The translations under genes were made by a program, and so were the position numbers. From NCBI GenBank assembly GCA_027460465.1, contig JAPZAV010000021.1:1-47781 (forward strand): DNA of 47,781 nucleotides. Reading direction: 5' to 3'. The notes under the pieces were generated by a model, which worked only from the letters and a program-made list of their open reading frames with translations, did no database searches and was not told the origin of the DNA. The DNA comes from Candidatus Methanoperedens sp. GTDB lineage: Archaea; Halobacteriota; Methanosarcinia; Methanosarcinales; Methanoperedenaceae. Below, one piece after another: positions 34,131 to 42,696 of this stretch; within the stretch, counting starts at the first letter, position 1, and every line of letters begins with the position of its first letter.

Positions 34131-34331
34131 ATGCAAAAAATTCGAGTATCAATCAACCGCGAATCGAATACCCTTAATATATGGTGTGATGAACCCGAAA
34201 AAGAGTTCATAAGCGAAAAGACCGGGGAAGAAATAATATTGAAAAAAGATAAAAACAGCCTGATAGTTGGATTCGAAAAACTGAACCTCTTTCCTGGCGA
34301 AGAAGACATGCCTGTAGAAGTGACTTTCTAA
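34131..34331 (+). CDS. DUF2283-like small protein
   Basis: 66 residues. The pattern VSINRESNTLNIWCDEPEKE, then EEIILKKDKNSLIVGFEKLN resembles the small beta-rich DUF2283 family, which is often found beside toxin-like DUF4258 genes; no partner is present here. It is convergent with the RNase HI gene with a 4-base overlap. The function is unknown. Confidence 0.6.
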   Translation: MQKIRVSINRESNTLNIWCDEPEKEFISEKTGEEIILKKDKNSLIVGFEKLNLFPGEEDMPVEVTF

Positions 34332-34762
34332 TGCATATCCAGACATTCATTGCATAACATATCTGTTCGTCTTACGAATCCATTCTCTCTTCTGACATTG
34401 GAAAATTCTACCTTCTCGAATCTTTTCATCAAAGAATAAACTTCACTGCATAATTGAGATAGATGGGGTTTATTAATTCTATACTCCTTTTTTATCTGTT
34501 TTATGACAAGTTCACTATCAGAGAAGATCTTTATTTGCCGTCTTGTATATTTTTCTGCGTCTTTTAGAGCATTGATTATTGCAAGATATTCAGCAGTGTT
34601 ATTTGTGGCACGACCGATATAACCACAGTTTTGATGGATTATATTTCTGTCTTTCACAAAGATATACGCCCATGCAGCAGGACCTGGATTTCCTCTTGAT
34701 GCACCATCTGTATATATCTCTATTACTTCGCCTTTCTTTATCTGTTTTTTTTCCAATTTCAT
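34328..34762 (-). CDS. rnhA: Ribonuclease HI
   Basis: 144 residues with the RNase H fold: EIYTDGASRGNPGPAAWAY (first Asp), NTAEYLAIINAL (Glu), IKIFSDSELVIKQIKKEY (second Asp) and a late Asp in RRTDMLCN. It cleaves RNA in RNA-DNA hybrids during replication and repair. The ATG overlaps the stop of bud32 (TGATG), so it is co-translated with the KEOPS genes. The C-terminal part differs from the usual N-x-x-AD motif, so the fourth acidic position is less certain. Confidence 0.9.
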   Translation of the reverse strand: MKLEKKQIKKGEVIEIYTDGASRGNPGPAAWAYIFVKDRNIIHQNCGYIGRATNNTAEYLAIINALKDAEKYTRRQIKIFSDSELVIKQIKKEYRINKPHLSQLCSEVYSLMKRFEKVEFSNVRRENGFVRRTDMLCNECLDMH

Positions 34763-35337
34763 CAGGCATATCTTCCTCTGGATTCGATCTCTTTTACGCG
34801 TTCCAGGATTTCTTCAGCATTGCTTAAAGTCCTGCGGTATCCTTTTTTAAAAGCCTCGATCAATTCTTCATGGTTCTCGTGAGTGCTCTCAAATGTCTGG
34901 AAAAGAACGTGCACATCCACACCTCTTGCTTCCTGGGTCTTATCAAGATAGGCAAGACCGAAATCTATCAGGTAGAGCTTTCCGTCTCTGTGCACTATAT
35001 TCGACGTGGTAAGATCGCCGTGCACAAGCCCGCAATTATGCAATTTTCCGACAAGTTCTCCTGTTTTTTCGCTGAGAAAAATATCGATCACGTTTTTGAT
35101 GGGAGTCCCGTCTATGTACTCCATTTTGATCTCGAAATCTGTGACATCCTTTATGATAGGCGTGGGGACTCCGCATCTGCGCGCCTCTGATATCAGTTTT
35201 GCCTCAGTTCTTGTCCTTTCCCGCCTGATATTCTCATCGATCTCTTTCAATCTGTACCTCTTCTTTACCCTGGTCTTGATTATGGTGTCCCCTTCAAGAG
35301 AGATCACTGCTTCTGCTCCGCTTGCGATTACAGCCAT
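34762..35337 (-). CDS. bud32: Bud32 (PRPK) small kinase/ATPase of KEOPS
   Basis: 191 residues, the short stand-alone form. EAVISLEGDTIIKTRVKKRY with the ATP-binding Lys, RTRTEAKLISEARRCGVPTP, catalytic LVHGDLTTSNIVHRDG and LIDFGLAYLDKTQE. Bud32 supports t6A37 tRNA modification together with Kae1. In some archaea the two are fused; here the genes overlap by 10 bases, so they are separate but coupled. Confidence 0.95.
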   Translation of the reverse strand: MAVIASGAEAVISLEGDTIIKTRVKKRYRLKEIDENIRRERTRTEAKLISEARRCGVPTPIIKDVTDFEIKMEYIDGTPIKNVIDIFLSEKTGELVGKLHNCGLVHGDLTTSNIVHRDGKLYLIDFGLAYLDKTQEARGVDVHVLFQTFESTHENHEELIEAFKKGYRRTLSNAEEILERVKEIESRGRYA

Positions 35338-36302
35338 ACAACCTCCACATCATCGGGTCTGTAATTCGGATTCACCCCTGAATCCGAGATCGCGGTACTG
35401 TACCCAGCTCTGTACATAAGGAGACCAAGATATGCTATCATGGCACCGTTATCTCCCATGAAGCGCTTCTCAGGTACATAGAACTCTATACCCCTGTCTT
35501 GGCACATGAAGCCGAGCATCTCTCTCAGGCGCGCATTTGCTCCAACCCCACCTGCAAGGAGAACCTCGTTCTTCCCTGTATGCGCAACAGCACGTTCAGT
35601 CACTTCAACCAGCATTGCAAACGCTGTCTCCTGGAACGAATGGCAGACATCGGGCAGAGAGTTCTTCTTGACCGATTCCTGCGCAGCAGTCGTAAGACCT
35701 GAGAATGAAAAATCCATGCCTTTCACGACGTATGGAATGGGGATGTACCTCGCTGCCTGCTTTGCCAGTTCTTCCACCTTTGGACCGCCAGGGTGAGGCA
35801 GCCCCACAGATCTTGCGAACTTGTCAAGGGCATTCCCTATTCCGATATCAAGCGTCTCGCCAAAAACCCTGTAGCGACCTGCCCTGTATGCAAGTACCTG
35901 TGAGTTCGCACCGCTGACGTAAAGGGTTACAGGATCGCTTGCACTGGTTTTCCATCTTCCGACCTCGATATGGGCTATGCAGTGATTGACCCCTATAAGA
36001 GGGATTGCAAGCGATAAAGCAAGCGCCCGTGCGGCTGTTGCAACGGTTCGAAGGCAAGGTCCAAGCCCGGGACCCTGAGAGAACGCCACTGCATCTATAT
36101 CTCTTCCGCCTTTTTTCAGTGTTTCTCTAATTACCCGGGCAATATGATTTGCATGATGCTGTGCAGCCTCACGCGGATGAATACCTCCGCTTGCCGGCAT
36201 GTATGTGGCTGTTGTCTCTGCTATCACATCTTTTTCATCCACGATAGCTGCGCTCAAATTCCATGCTGTTCCTTCAAGACCAAGTACTGTGATATCTGAC
36301 AT
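35328..36302 (-). CDS. kae1: Kae1/TsaD t6A threonylcarbamoyltransferase subunit
   Basis: 324 residues, the usual length. VLGLEGTAWNLSAAIV, the metal-binding HHANHI motif (about 49-54), SQGPGLGPCL, LYVSGANSQVLAYR and LLAGGVGANARLREML. With Bud32 and the other KEOPS subunits it transfers threonylcarbamoyl to A37 of ANN-decoding tRNAs. It heads the kae1-bud32-rnhA operon and is divergent from the aIF1A-RIO1-KH genes. Confidence 0.96.
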   Translation of the reverse strand: MSDITVLGLEGTAWNLSAAIVDEKDVIAETTATYMPASGGIHPREAAQHHANHIARVIRETLKKGGRDIDAVAFSQGPGLGPCLRTVATAARALALSLAIPLIGVNHCIAHIEVGRWKTSASDPVTLYVSGANSQVLAYRAGRYRVFGETLDIGIGNALDKFARSVGLPHPGGPKVEELAKQAARYIPIPYVVKGMDFSFSGLTTAAQESVKKNSLPDVCHSFQETAFAMLVEVTERAVAHTGKNEVLLAGGVGANARLREMLGFMCQDRGIEFYVPEKRFMGDNGAMIAYLGLLMYRAGYSTAISDSGVNPNYRPDDVEVVWL

Positions 36303-36347
36303 AAATCAGTAACCTTTACATACAGCATGGACATAAAGATTAATTAA

Positions 36348-36597
36348 ATAAGAGGTGTTAAACTAAAACAGCGAGCCAAAGAAGGCCCGGAATCCGAAGA
36401 ATTCACGCGGGTCAGGATCCCGCAAAAAAGTGCAAACGAGGTGCTGGGTATCGTTGAAAGCCTGCTGGGAGCTAACAAAATAAGGGTAAGGTGCATGGAT
36501 GGTGTGGTAAGGCTTGCTCGCATTCCAGGTAAGATCAAGAAAAGGATATGGATCTCAGGTAAACTGGCTCGAAAGAAAAGGATTTTTAAAAACTTGA
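36348..36597 (+). pseudogene. Translation initiation factor aIF1A, start lost and internally deleted
   Basis: The plus strand reads GPESEEFTRVRIPQ, EVLGIVESLLGANKIRVRCM and DGVVRLARIPGKIKKRIWI, the OB-fold core of archaeal aIF1A, but no start codon is in frame (stop TAA at 36345). Right after IWI the frame becomes foreign, while another frame reads QVNWLERKGFLKT and stops at TGA 36595-36597, the normal aIF1A C-terminus. About 27-30 residues between these parts are missing. The gene sits just upstream of rio1 and the KH gene, its usual position in archaea. Confidence 0.72.
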
Positions 36598-36606
36598 ATC
36601 AATGGT

Positions 36607-36996
36607 ATGGTCAGCGATAAGAAGCTTCGCCGCATGGAAGAGAGAATCGATGAATTCCGCATGCGGATCAAGGATTCAAGCCAGAGAGCGGTTTTTGCGG
36701 ATGTTTTTGATGAGGCGACGTTGCTGGCACTTTATTCTCTTTCCAGAAAAGGCTACATAAATGCCATGGGCGGCTCTGTCAGCACAGGGAAAGAGGCAAA
36801 TATCTTTCATGCAGTTTCTAAAAAAGACGATGTCCAGGAGATCGCGGTGAAGATATATATGATATCCACAGACCATTTCAATGCTGAGATGTATCTTAAG
36901 CGCGATGTGAACAATATCATCAGGTTCTTTGAGAGATTCGATATCACACTCGAGGAAGAAAAAATCATCTCTATTATTAAAGAGGAGAAAAAATGA
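36607..36996 (+). pseudogene. rio1: RIO1 kinase with in-frame loss of the catalytic core
   Basis: 129 residues against about 250-260 in the family. The N-terminus is normal: DVFDEATLLALYSLSRKGYI, GGSVSTGKEANIFHA (RIO nucleotide loop) and EIAVKIYMIST with the ATP-binding Lys. Directly after it comes NAEMYLKRDVNNIIRFFERF, which is the C-terminal end in intact homologues. The stretch with the catalytic loop (HGDLSEYN) and metal-binding Asp is absent. The frame stays open and overlaps the KH gene start (ATGA). RIO1 is needed for 30S maturation, so an intact copy should exist elsewhere if this is real. Confidence 0.75.
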
Positions 36997-37532
36997 CAGA
37001 ACATATCAAAATCCCATTTGAGAGGGTTGCTGTCCTGGTCGGACCAAAAGGCAGCACGAAGGAACTCATCGAACAGAAATCAACGGCGACCCTCAATATA
37101 GACAGTAAGACTGGTAATGTGGAGATAATGGAACCTGAAGATCCTATCAAAGGATTGCGCACCCGGGAAGTGATCCATGCGATCGCGAGAGGTTTCAGTC
37201 CTGAAAAGGCTCTCAAACTATTTGATGATGAGTTTCTCATACTCGAAACAATAGACCTCTCTGATATCGCTCGAACTGAAAAAGACCTGCAGAGGATAAA
37301 AGGCAGGGTGATCGGAAAGGAAGGGAAGACCAGGGAGATCTTTGAGAACCTTACCAGTGTCCTCATATCTGTATATGGAAAAACAATATGCTTGATCGGG
37401 TATCCTGAACAGAACGCTGTTGCCCGCGCAGGAATCGATATGCTTTTGAAAGGCTCAGCCCATGGACCGGTGTACAATTTCCTTGAGAAAAAGAAAAGCG
37501 AGCTGAAGCGAGTAGAACTGGGGTTGCAATAA
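36993..37532 (+). CDS. KH-domain rRNA-processing protein (archaeal Pno1/Dim2-like)
   Basis: 179 residues with two KH domains: VAVLVGPKGSTKELIEQKST (first, about 10-30) and GRVIGKEGKTREIFENLTS (second, about 105-125, with the GxxG loop). This is the archaeal homologue of eukaryotic Pno1/Dim2, which binds the 3' end of pre-16S rRNA and works with RIO kinases. The ATG overlaps the rio1 stop, keeping the usual archaeal gene order even though rio1 is broken. Confidence 0.9.
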   Translation: MTEHIKIPFERVAVLVGPKGSTKELIEQKSTATLNIDSKTGNVEIMEPEDPIKGLRTREVIHAIARGFSPEKALKLFDDEFLILETIDLSDIARTEKDLQRIKGRVIGKEGKTREIFENLTSVLISVYGKTICLIGYPEQNAVARAGIDMLLKGSAHGPVYNFLEKKKSELKRVELGLQ

Positions 37533-37576
37533 GAATTATATAACTGCGCTGCATTTGAGTATCCTGGTGGTCAAAT

Positions 37577-38083
37577 TTGTCAAAACGAATAACCAAAAGT
37601 CTGATCGGTGAAGCTCTTGTGGGCTCAGGTCCTGAGATTGCACACATTGACCTTGCGATCGGTCCCAAGGGCGGGGCAGTGGAAACTGCGTTCATGAACT
37701 CTCTTGCGATGCCGCGCTATGGTCACACACCGCTTCTTGCAGTGCTTGAGCCCAACCTCCAGCCCAAGCCTTCTACCCTGATCATAAACAAGGTAACGAT
37801 CAGGAATGCGGAACAGGCACTGCTCATGTTCGGTCCTGCGCAGGCTGCTGTGGCAAAGGCTGTTATGGATTCTGTGGAAGAAGGAGTGATCGATAAAAAA
37901 GAAGCTGAAGACGTGCTGCTCATCGTCTCAGTGTTCATAGAATGGGATGCAAAGGACAAGGATAAGGTATACGAGTACAACTATGAAGCCACGAAACTTG
38001 CGATAAAGAGGGCGATGGAAGGAGAGCCTTCAGTAGAGGAAGTGCTGGCAAAAAAGGAGAAGGCAAAGCATCCGTTCGCATAA
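37577..38083 (+). CDS. fae: Formaldehyde-activating enzyme (H4MPT hydro-lyase)
   Basis: 168 residues, the standard length, from a TTG start with GGTGG about 7 bases upstream. Family signature EALVGSGPEIAHIDLAIGPK with the catalytic His, then ETAFMNSLAMPRYGHTPLLA and IRNAEQALLMFGPAQAAVA. It condenses formaldehyde with tetrahydromethanopterin to methylene-H4MPT. In methane-cycling archaea it likely detoxifies formaldehyde or links to ribulose-monophosphate reactions; no fused hexulose-phosphate synthase domain is present. Confidence 0.95.
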   Translation: MSKRITKSLIGEALVGSGPEIAHIDLAIGPKGGAVETAFMNSLAMPRYGHTPLLAVLEPNLQPKPSTLIINKVTIRNAEQALLMFGPAQAAVAKAVMDSVEEGVIDKKEAEDVLLIVSVFIEWDAKDKDKVYEYNYEATKLAIKRAMEGEPSVEEVLAKKEKAKHPFA

Positions 38084-38158
38084 TTATCCTCGTGCTCAAA
38101 CAGACGAACCCTTTCATCTTTTTCCTTATGATTTTTCAACTATTACTCAATACAGGCA

Positions 38159-38953
38159 TTACACTGCTTTTTTACCCAGATAATAAAGCCTGTTGAAATC
38201 CAGGATTATCCTTCCGTCTTTTGATTCACTCCTGATCTCATTTTTCACCCTGTTATTAAAAGCTGCAATATATTCATCATCTATCTCAATATCATAGTAC
38301 TTTTTCCCTGTGAATCCGTTTGCTGCGCCTGAAAGATAGATGTTATAAGCCTCATCTTCTGAATAGTCTGTCTCTTCATGATCAATTTTGATAAAAATGG
38401 TTACAAATCCATGCTTTTCAAAGAAAAGTCTATAATCATTCTCTGCAGGAAGATGGAACCAGGGATTTTTCCAGTGAGAAAATACAGGTTTGATCTCTCT
38501 ATCCTCACTGACTTTAGAAATGATCCTGCCAAACCATGGAGACCAGTTCGGGGTGGCTGGGCAGGAGATTCCCATTTTCCCATCTGGTTTTAATGAATTA
38601 AATAGCGCTGCCATGGCTTTCTCCGGGTCGCTGAACCACTGCAGTGCAGAGTTGCAGAAGGCAATATCAAATTCATCATCATAATCCATGTCTTCAATCG
38701 CAATCTGCCTGAATTCTATGTCAGGGTACAGAGATTTTGCCTGCTTGATCATGCCTTCTGAGATATCGATGCCTACTACCCTTCCTCGAGTTGCATTGCC
38801 CAGCCATTTTGTGACATGACCTGGACCGCATGCGATATCAATAATATCATCCGAATCCACTATCTTCAGGATATTGAAAAGCTTTAATGCTGCCTTTTGC
38901 TGGACGAGTGATTTTTCCCTGTATTTTCCGGATATTTCATCAAAATCGTTCAT
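38159..38953 (-). CDS. Class I SAM-dependent methyltransferase (trans-aconitate/BioC-like)
   Basis: About 264 residues from ATG 38953, which overlaps the ilvE stop as ATGA; a GTG at 38968 is an alternative. Motif I IIDIACGPGHVTKWLG, then VVGIDISEGMIKQAKSLYPD, FDIAFCNSALQWFSDPEKAM and LKPDGKMGISC. The order and FCNSALQW resemble trans-aconitate and malonyl-ACP methyltransferases, but the substrate is not determined. It follows ilvE in one transcript. Confidence 0.82.
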   Translation of the reverse strand: MNDFDEISGKYREKSLVQQKAALKLFNILKIVDSDDIIDIACGPGHVTKWLGNATRGRVVGIDISEGMIKQAKSLYPDIEFRQIAIEDMDYDDEFDIAFCNSALQWFSDPEKAMAALFNSLKPDGKMGISCPATPNWSPWFGRIISKVSEDREIKPVFSHWKNPWFHLPAENDYRLFFEKHGFVTIFIKIDHEETDYSEDEAYNIYLSGAANGFTGKKYYDIEIDDEYIAAFNNRVKNEIRSESKDGRIILDFNRLYYLGKKAV

Positions 38954-40011
38954 CTGATCAAATGACACCAGCCGAATTCATCATCCTTTTCCCCGTGCTG
39001 AATTCCTGTAATCTCATCGTATAGCTTCTTCGAGAGCATACCGATCTTTCCTCCGTTTATTGTGATCAGAATATCATTATGCTGGATCTCACCGATCGGA
39101 GAGATGACAGCCGCAGTCCCTGTCCCGAAAACCTCCTTCAATCTGCCCTCACTTGCTGCCAGGAGCACTTCATCTATTGAAATCCTTCGCTCATGCACGT
39201 CCATACCCCATTCTCTGGCTATATGGATCACTGTATTTCTTGTAACTCCTTCAAGGATAGAGCTATCCAGGGAAGGCGTAACCAGTTCATCGTCCATGAG
39301 AAAAAATACATTCATGGCTCCGCTTTCCTCAATATATTTTTTCTCAAAGCCGTCAAGCCACAGCACCTGAGAGAATCCATTCTTCTTTGCCTCTTCAGCT
39401 GGCAGGAGGCTTGCAGCGTAGTTTGCCGGAGTTTTGGAAGCACCCAGTCCTCCTTCAACAGCCCTCGCATACTTCCCGGATGTCTTCAATCTGATCGGGT
39501 TAAAACCTTCCCTGTAATATGCTCCTACAGGTGAGGTTATGATCATAAATCTATAGGTCTTTGAGATCTTGACTCCAAGAAAGCTGTCAGTTGCGAATAT
39601 GAAAGGACGGATGTATAATGAATGACCTTTGATCTCTGGGATCCAGTTCTTATCCAGTTTCAAAAGTTCAGTCAATCCTTCAATAAATATTTCATAATCT
39701 ATCTCAGGGATGCAGAGTCTCAGGCACGATCTATTCAACCGCTCATGATATTTTTCAGGACGGAATAAGCATATGCCATTTTTTGTACGGAAAGCCTTCA
39801 AGCCTTCAAAGACCACCTGTCCGTAATGCAGTGAACATAAGGATGGAAGAATCTCGATGTTACCAAAAGGAATGATCTGCGCAGATGTCCATTCACCGTT
39901 CCTGTAATCCATACTGAACATGTGATCTGAGAAAACCTCCCCGAACCCCAGATTTTCAAACTCTGTTTCATCTATTCTACTTTTATGTGTTTTTGTGATA
40001 TTTATTTTCAA
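38950..40011 (-). CDS. ilvE: Branched-chain amino acid aminotransferase
   Basis: 353 residues from a TTG at 40011, preceded by GGAGGTG 7 bases away; the longer frame to 40032 is less likely. Fold-type IV PLP enzyme: LHYGQVVFEGLKAFRT, LYIRPFIFATDSFLGV, GGLGASKTPANYAASL with the PLP-binding Lys, VLWLDG and EEGAMN-like IEESGAMNVFF. It interconverts branched-chain amino acids and their keto acids. It is followed by a methyltransferase gene and preceded by another. Confidence 0.93.
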   Translation of the reverse strand: MKINITKTHKSRIDETEFENLGFGEVFSDHMFSMDYRNGEWTSAQIIPFGNIEILPSLCSLHYGQVVFEGLKAFRTKNGICLFRPEKYHERLNRSCLRLCIPEIDYEIFIEGLTELLKLDKNWIPEIKGHSLYIRPFIFATDSFLGVKISKTYRFMIITSPVGAYYREGFNPIRLKTSGKYARAVEGGLGASKTPANYAASLLPAEEAKKNGFSQVLWLDGFEKKYIEESGAMNVFFLMDDELVTPSLDSSILEGVTRNTVIHIAREWGMDVHERRISIDEVLLAASEGRLKEVFGTGTAAVISPIGEIQHNDILITINGGKIGMLSKKLYDEITGIQHGEKDDEFGWCHLIR

Positions 40012-40036
40012 GATATAACACCTCCGGGTCATGTGA

Positions 40037-40753
40037 TTATCCAGTATTTAATCTGGTGCATACATAATCCGCCATAAAACCTTCATAATAATCTGCTTTA
40101 TCTATATGAAAGCCTGCTTTCCTGAGCAAATCTTCCATTATCCAGTGAAGAGTTGCGTATTCCTCTCGAACCGCAATCTCAAGATCACTGGCAAATTCGA
40201 AACCAGCAGCTATCCTGACCTCATCAATAAAGTTATTAAAAAAATTCTCATAATTATCAACTTCGAATGAGTAGACTGTATCTTTCAAGTAGAATTTTCC
40301 TCCTGGTTTCAGTATTTCAAATACTCGCTTCAGGGCGATGATTTTCCAGAAATCTGGAAGATGGTGCAATGCCAGCTGTGAAACCACTGCATCAAGAGGT
40401 TTTCCAGAGTGTCTGAACGTTAGAAATCCTGCATGATAAAATTCAACATTTGTGACGCCTTTCAGTTTTGCTTTCTGCTTAGCAAATTCCAGCATCTTTG
40501 TCGAAACATCGATGGCAATAACTCTTTCACAATGTTGAGCAGCCTCTATTGCAAAGCTTCCTGTGCCAGTTCCTATTTCAAGGATCGTATCGTTTCGTTT
40601 AAGATTTATGGAACTGATGATATTTTGCGTTTCTTCTTTGATATCTCTCAATCTTTGCATGCGCCGGTCATAGGCTTCCACATTCGCATCGTCCGTATAG
40701 TCTGTGCCCACCTGCTGCATTTCATTATATTGCCACACCGGGATGAAATTCAT
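40037..40753 (-). CDS. Class I SAM-dependent methyltransferase
   Basis: 238 residues. Motif I ILEIGTGTGSFAIEAA, VIAIDVSTKMLEFAKQKAKL, DAVVSQLALHHLPDFWK and LKPGGKFYLKDTVYSFE. GGAGA precedes the ATG. The sequence resembles small-molecule C- or O-methyltransferases of the UbiE/MenG neighbourhood, but nothing fixes the substrate. It starts 26 bases upstream of the ilvE start and shares its strand, so they may be one operon. Confidence 0.8.
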   Translation of the reverse strand: MNFIPVWQYNEMQQVGTDYTDDANVEAYDRRMQRLRDIKEETQNIISSINLKRNDTILEIGTGTGSFAIEAAQHCERVIAIDVSTKMLEFAKQKAKLKGVTNVEFYHAGFLTFRHSGKPLDAVVSQLALHHLPDFWKIIALKRVFEILKPGGKFYLKDTVYSFEVDNYENFFNNFIDEVRIAAGFEFASDLEIAVREEYATLHWIMEDLLRKAGFHIDKADYYEGFMADYVCTRLNTG

Positions 40754-40868
40754 GTTTATTTCTCCTTTTTTCTCTTATTTACCTGCAATTCATGATATAT
40801 TGTTAAGTAGGATGGAAATAATATTTCTGATTATCCAGACATGATCACATTCAGGATTGAACCAGAAA

Positions 40869-41321
40869 ATGAATAAAAATATTCTCATCCTGGCTGCAAT
40901 AATAGCGGGCAGCGTTATCGCGGGAATTGCCATAAGTATTTTATCAGGCGACAGCCCAATCCCTCCGGATAACGAAGACAATGGGACAGACGAATTTATT
41001 TACGGCAACGCCACTGTTGAAAGCATTGAAGTAGTGGTTCTTGAATCATTTCCTGTTCAGATAAATGTGAATGCCAGTGGCTATCTTCCTGATAGCTGCA
41101 CAAAGATCCACACGATCACAAAAGAAAAACAGGGTAACATATTTCTGGTCGCCATTAAAACAGTCCGACCTGCAGATGCAGTTTGCGCACAGGTCATTGT
41201 GCCTTTCCGGGAAGTGATCTCGCTCGATGTTTATGGACTGAAAGCAGGAATATACAATGTGAATGTCAATGGAGTAAAAGGAACATTTGAATTAACGACC
41301 GACAATATTATACAGAAGTAA
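40869..41321 (+). CDS. Membrane-anchored extracytoplasmic protein, I42-inhibitor-like
   Basis: 150 residues from ATG 40869; a TTG at 40857 would add four. One N-terminal helix (NILILAAIIAGSVIAGIAIS) anchors a beta-rich domain with VVVLESFPVQINVNASGYLP, IHTITKEKQGNIFLVAIKT and AGIYNVNVNGVKGTFELT. The GTFEL ending and strand pattern look like small immunoglobulin-like or chagasin-like (I42) domains; that is a guess. The function is unknown. Confidence 0.6.
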   Translation: MNKNILILAAIIAGSVIAGIAISILSGDSPIPPDNEDNGTDEFIYGNATVESIEVVVLESFPVQINVNASGYLPDSCTKIHTITKEKQGNIFLVAIKTVRPADAVCAQVIVPFREVISLDVYGLKAGIYNVNVNGVKGTFELTTDNIIQK

Positions 41322-41346
41322 ATCAGCAAAAAAAGGAGATGATCCA

Positions 41347-41784
41347 GTGACCCTGACCAGTTTCTTCAACCCTTTCATGGTTTTGCTTCTGCGCTCGCCT
41401 CTTCACATACTTGCCAGCAAAAGCACGCTCCTCATTACCTTCACCGGACGAAAGAGCGGCAAATCATATACCACTCCGGTCAACTATGTGTCTCGCGGTG
41501 ATCTCCTTTACATCGTGAGCCTGCGCAGCCGCACCTGGTGGAGGAACCTGCGCGGAGGTGCTAAGGTCAATGTGTGCCTGCCTGGCAATAACCTTGAAGC
41601 CGCAGGTGAGGTCATTGAAGATCATGAGAGCGTGACAGCAGAGCTGATGGAATATCTGCAAAAGGTCCCCCACTATGCCAGATACTTCAAAGTGGGTCTT
41701 GATCCGGAGGGTCGTCCCAGACCTGAAGATGTCTCTCAGGCTGCAAAGGAAAGGGTCATGATACGTCTCAGATTGAAGAAATGA
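41347..41784 (+). CDS. F420/flavin split-barrel oxidoreductase (nitroreductase/Ddn family)
   Basis: 145 residues from a GTG with GGAG 7 bases upstream. The pattern ITFTGRKSGKSYTTPVNYV, LLYIVSLRSRTWWRNLRGGA and VNVCLPGNNLEAAGEVIED is that of the deazaflavin-dependent Ddn/DUF385 family, whose split-barrel binds F420. It would reduce a quinone or similar substrate using F420H2. It is convergent with the CPBP gene, overlapping by 17 bases. Confidence 0.82.
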   Translation: MTLTSFFNPFMVLLLRSPLHILASKSTLLITFTGRKSGKSYTTPVNYVSRGDLLYIVSLRSRTWWRNLRGGAKVNVCLPGNNLEAAGEVIEDHESVTAELMEYLQKVPHYARYFKVGLDPEGRPRPEDVSQAAKERVMIRLRLKK

Positions 41785-42685
41785 GACCTGAAAAAACAGG
41801 ATCTCTGGTCAAAAAACGATCATAAACGAAAATAGCGATGTTCACGATCAATAGAACGATAAAACCTGCCAGTCCTGTTACCCCTATCATCAGATCGTTC
41901 CCTCCAGCAACTACCATGATAGCCAGCCCTGCGGTCGCATTGAGAGAGCCGTGGATGATGGCAGCAGCAATGACGGATCTGGCTTTGAGTCTCACGTAGC
42001 CGAAGATCGGCGAGAGCAGGAGAGTGAAAACTGTCATCATGAATACACCTGCAAGAGGGTGCTGAGGATAGTTGTATCCCTGGATAATGATTGGAGCATG
42101 CCATATCCCCCATATTATTCCTATGACAGCAGATGACCTCCAGAAGCCGAGATAACCAAGCTCTTTCTGAAGAAGACCTCTCCAGCCAAGCTCTTCCCCG
42201 AAGCCAGCTATTGCATTGATGGTAATGCCTGCCACAAGCCCCTGGAGCAGGGCGATCCAGATAGGATGGATAGGGGATGCTGCGAACTGCATTTTGAGCT
42301 GTTCCATTTGCTCCGGCGTGAGTATCGAACTGAACCTCTCAAATAGTCCGGTCATTTCTGGAGAGTATTCGACCCCTGGAAAAAGCAGGCTCACCCCCAG
42401 GGTTGCGAATGCTATGACCGCAGGAAGAAGCCATGCTACCAGAAACCAGCGGTTTAATTTCCATGAAATGCCAAGATCTTTTAGAGGTTCTCTGTAAACA
42501 AACCTCTGGACAATAATGGCAATCGTCATCGGGACGAACATATAGACCAGCAGCACAGCGACCGCCTGCGGTGTGGTACCCAGCCTGCCGCCTGAGATAT
42601 AGAATATAATCGCTATAAGCCAGCTTAAAAAAAATGTCAATCCGATGAATATCACTGATTTTTTGATATTTTTTCTTGTTTCCAT
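41768..42685 (-). CDS. CPBP family intramembrane metalloprotease
   Basis: 305 residues, about eight membrane helices. The CPBP motifs are complete: motif 1 GFGEELGWRGLLQKEL (double Glu plus Arg), motif 2 GIIWGIWHAPIII (His) and motif 3 AAIIHGSLNATAG (His, Asn). GGAGG precedes the start. Members cleave prenylated or membrane proteins, or protect bacteriocin producers. It lies 11 bases downstream of the DUF6544 gene on the same strand. Confidence 0.9.
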   Translation of the reverse strand: METRKNIKKSVIFIGLTFFLSWLIAIIFYISGGRLGTTPQAVAVLLVYMFVPMTIAIIVQRFVYREPLKDLGISWKLNRWFLVAWLLPAVIAFATLGVSLLFPGVEYSPEMTGLFERFSSILTPEQMEQLKMQFAASPIHPIWIALLQGLVAGITINAIAGFGEELGWRGLLQKELGYLGFWRSSAVIGIIWGIWHAPIIIQGYNYPQHPLAGVFMMTVFTLLLSPIFGYVRLKARSVIAAAIIHGSLNATAGLAIMVVAGGNDLMIGVTGLAGFIVLLIVNIAIFVYDRFLTRDPVFSGLISSI

Positions 42686-42696
42686 ACGCTTCCTCC

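Noticed and set aside
36327-36347. ATG 36327 as the start of aIF1A
   Set aside because: It is in the right frame, but a TAA at 36345 stops it before the aIF1A sequence.
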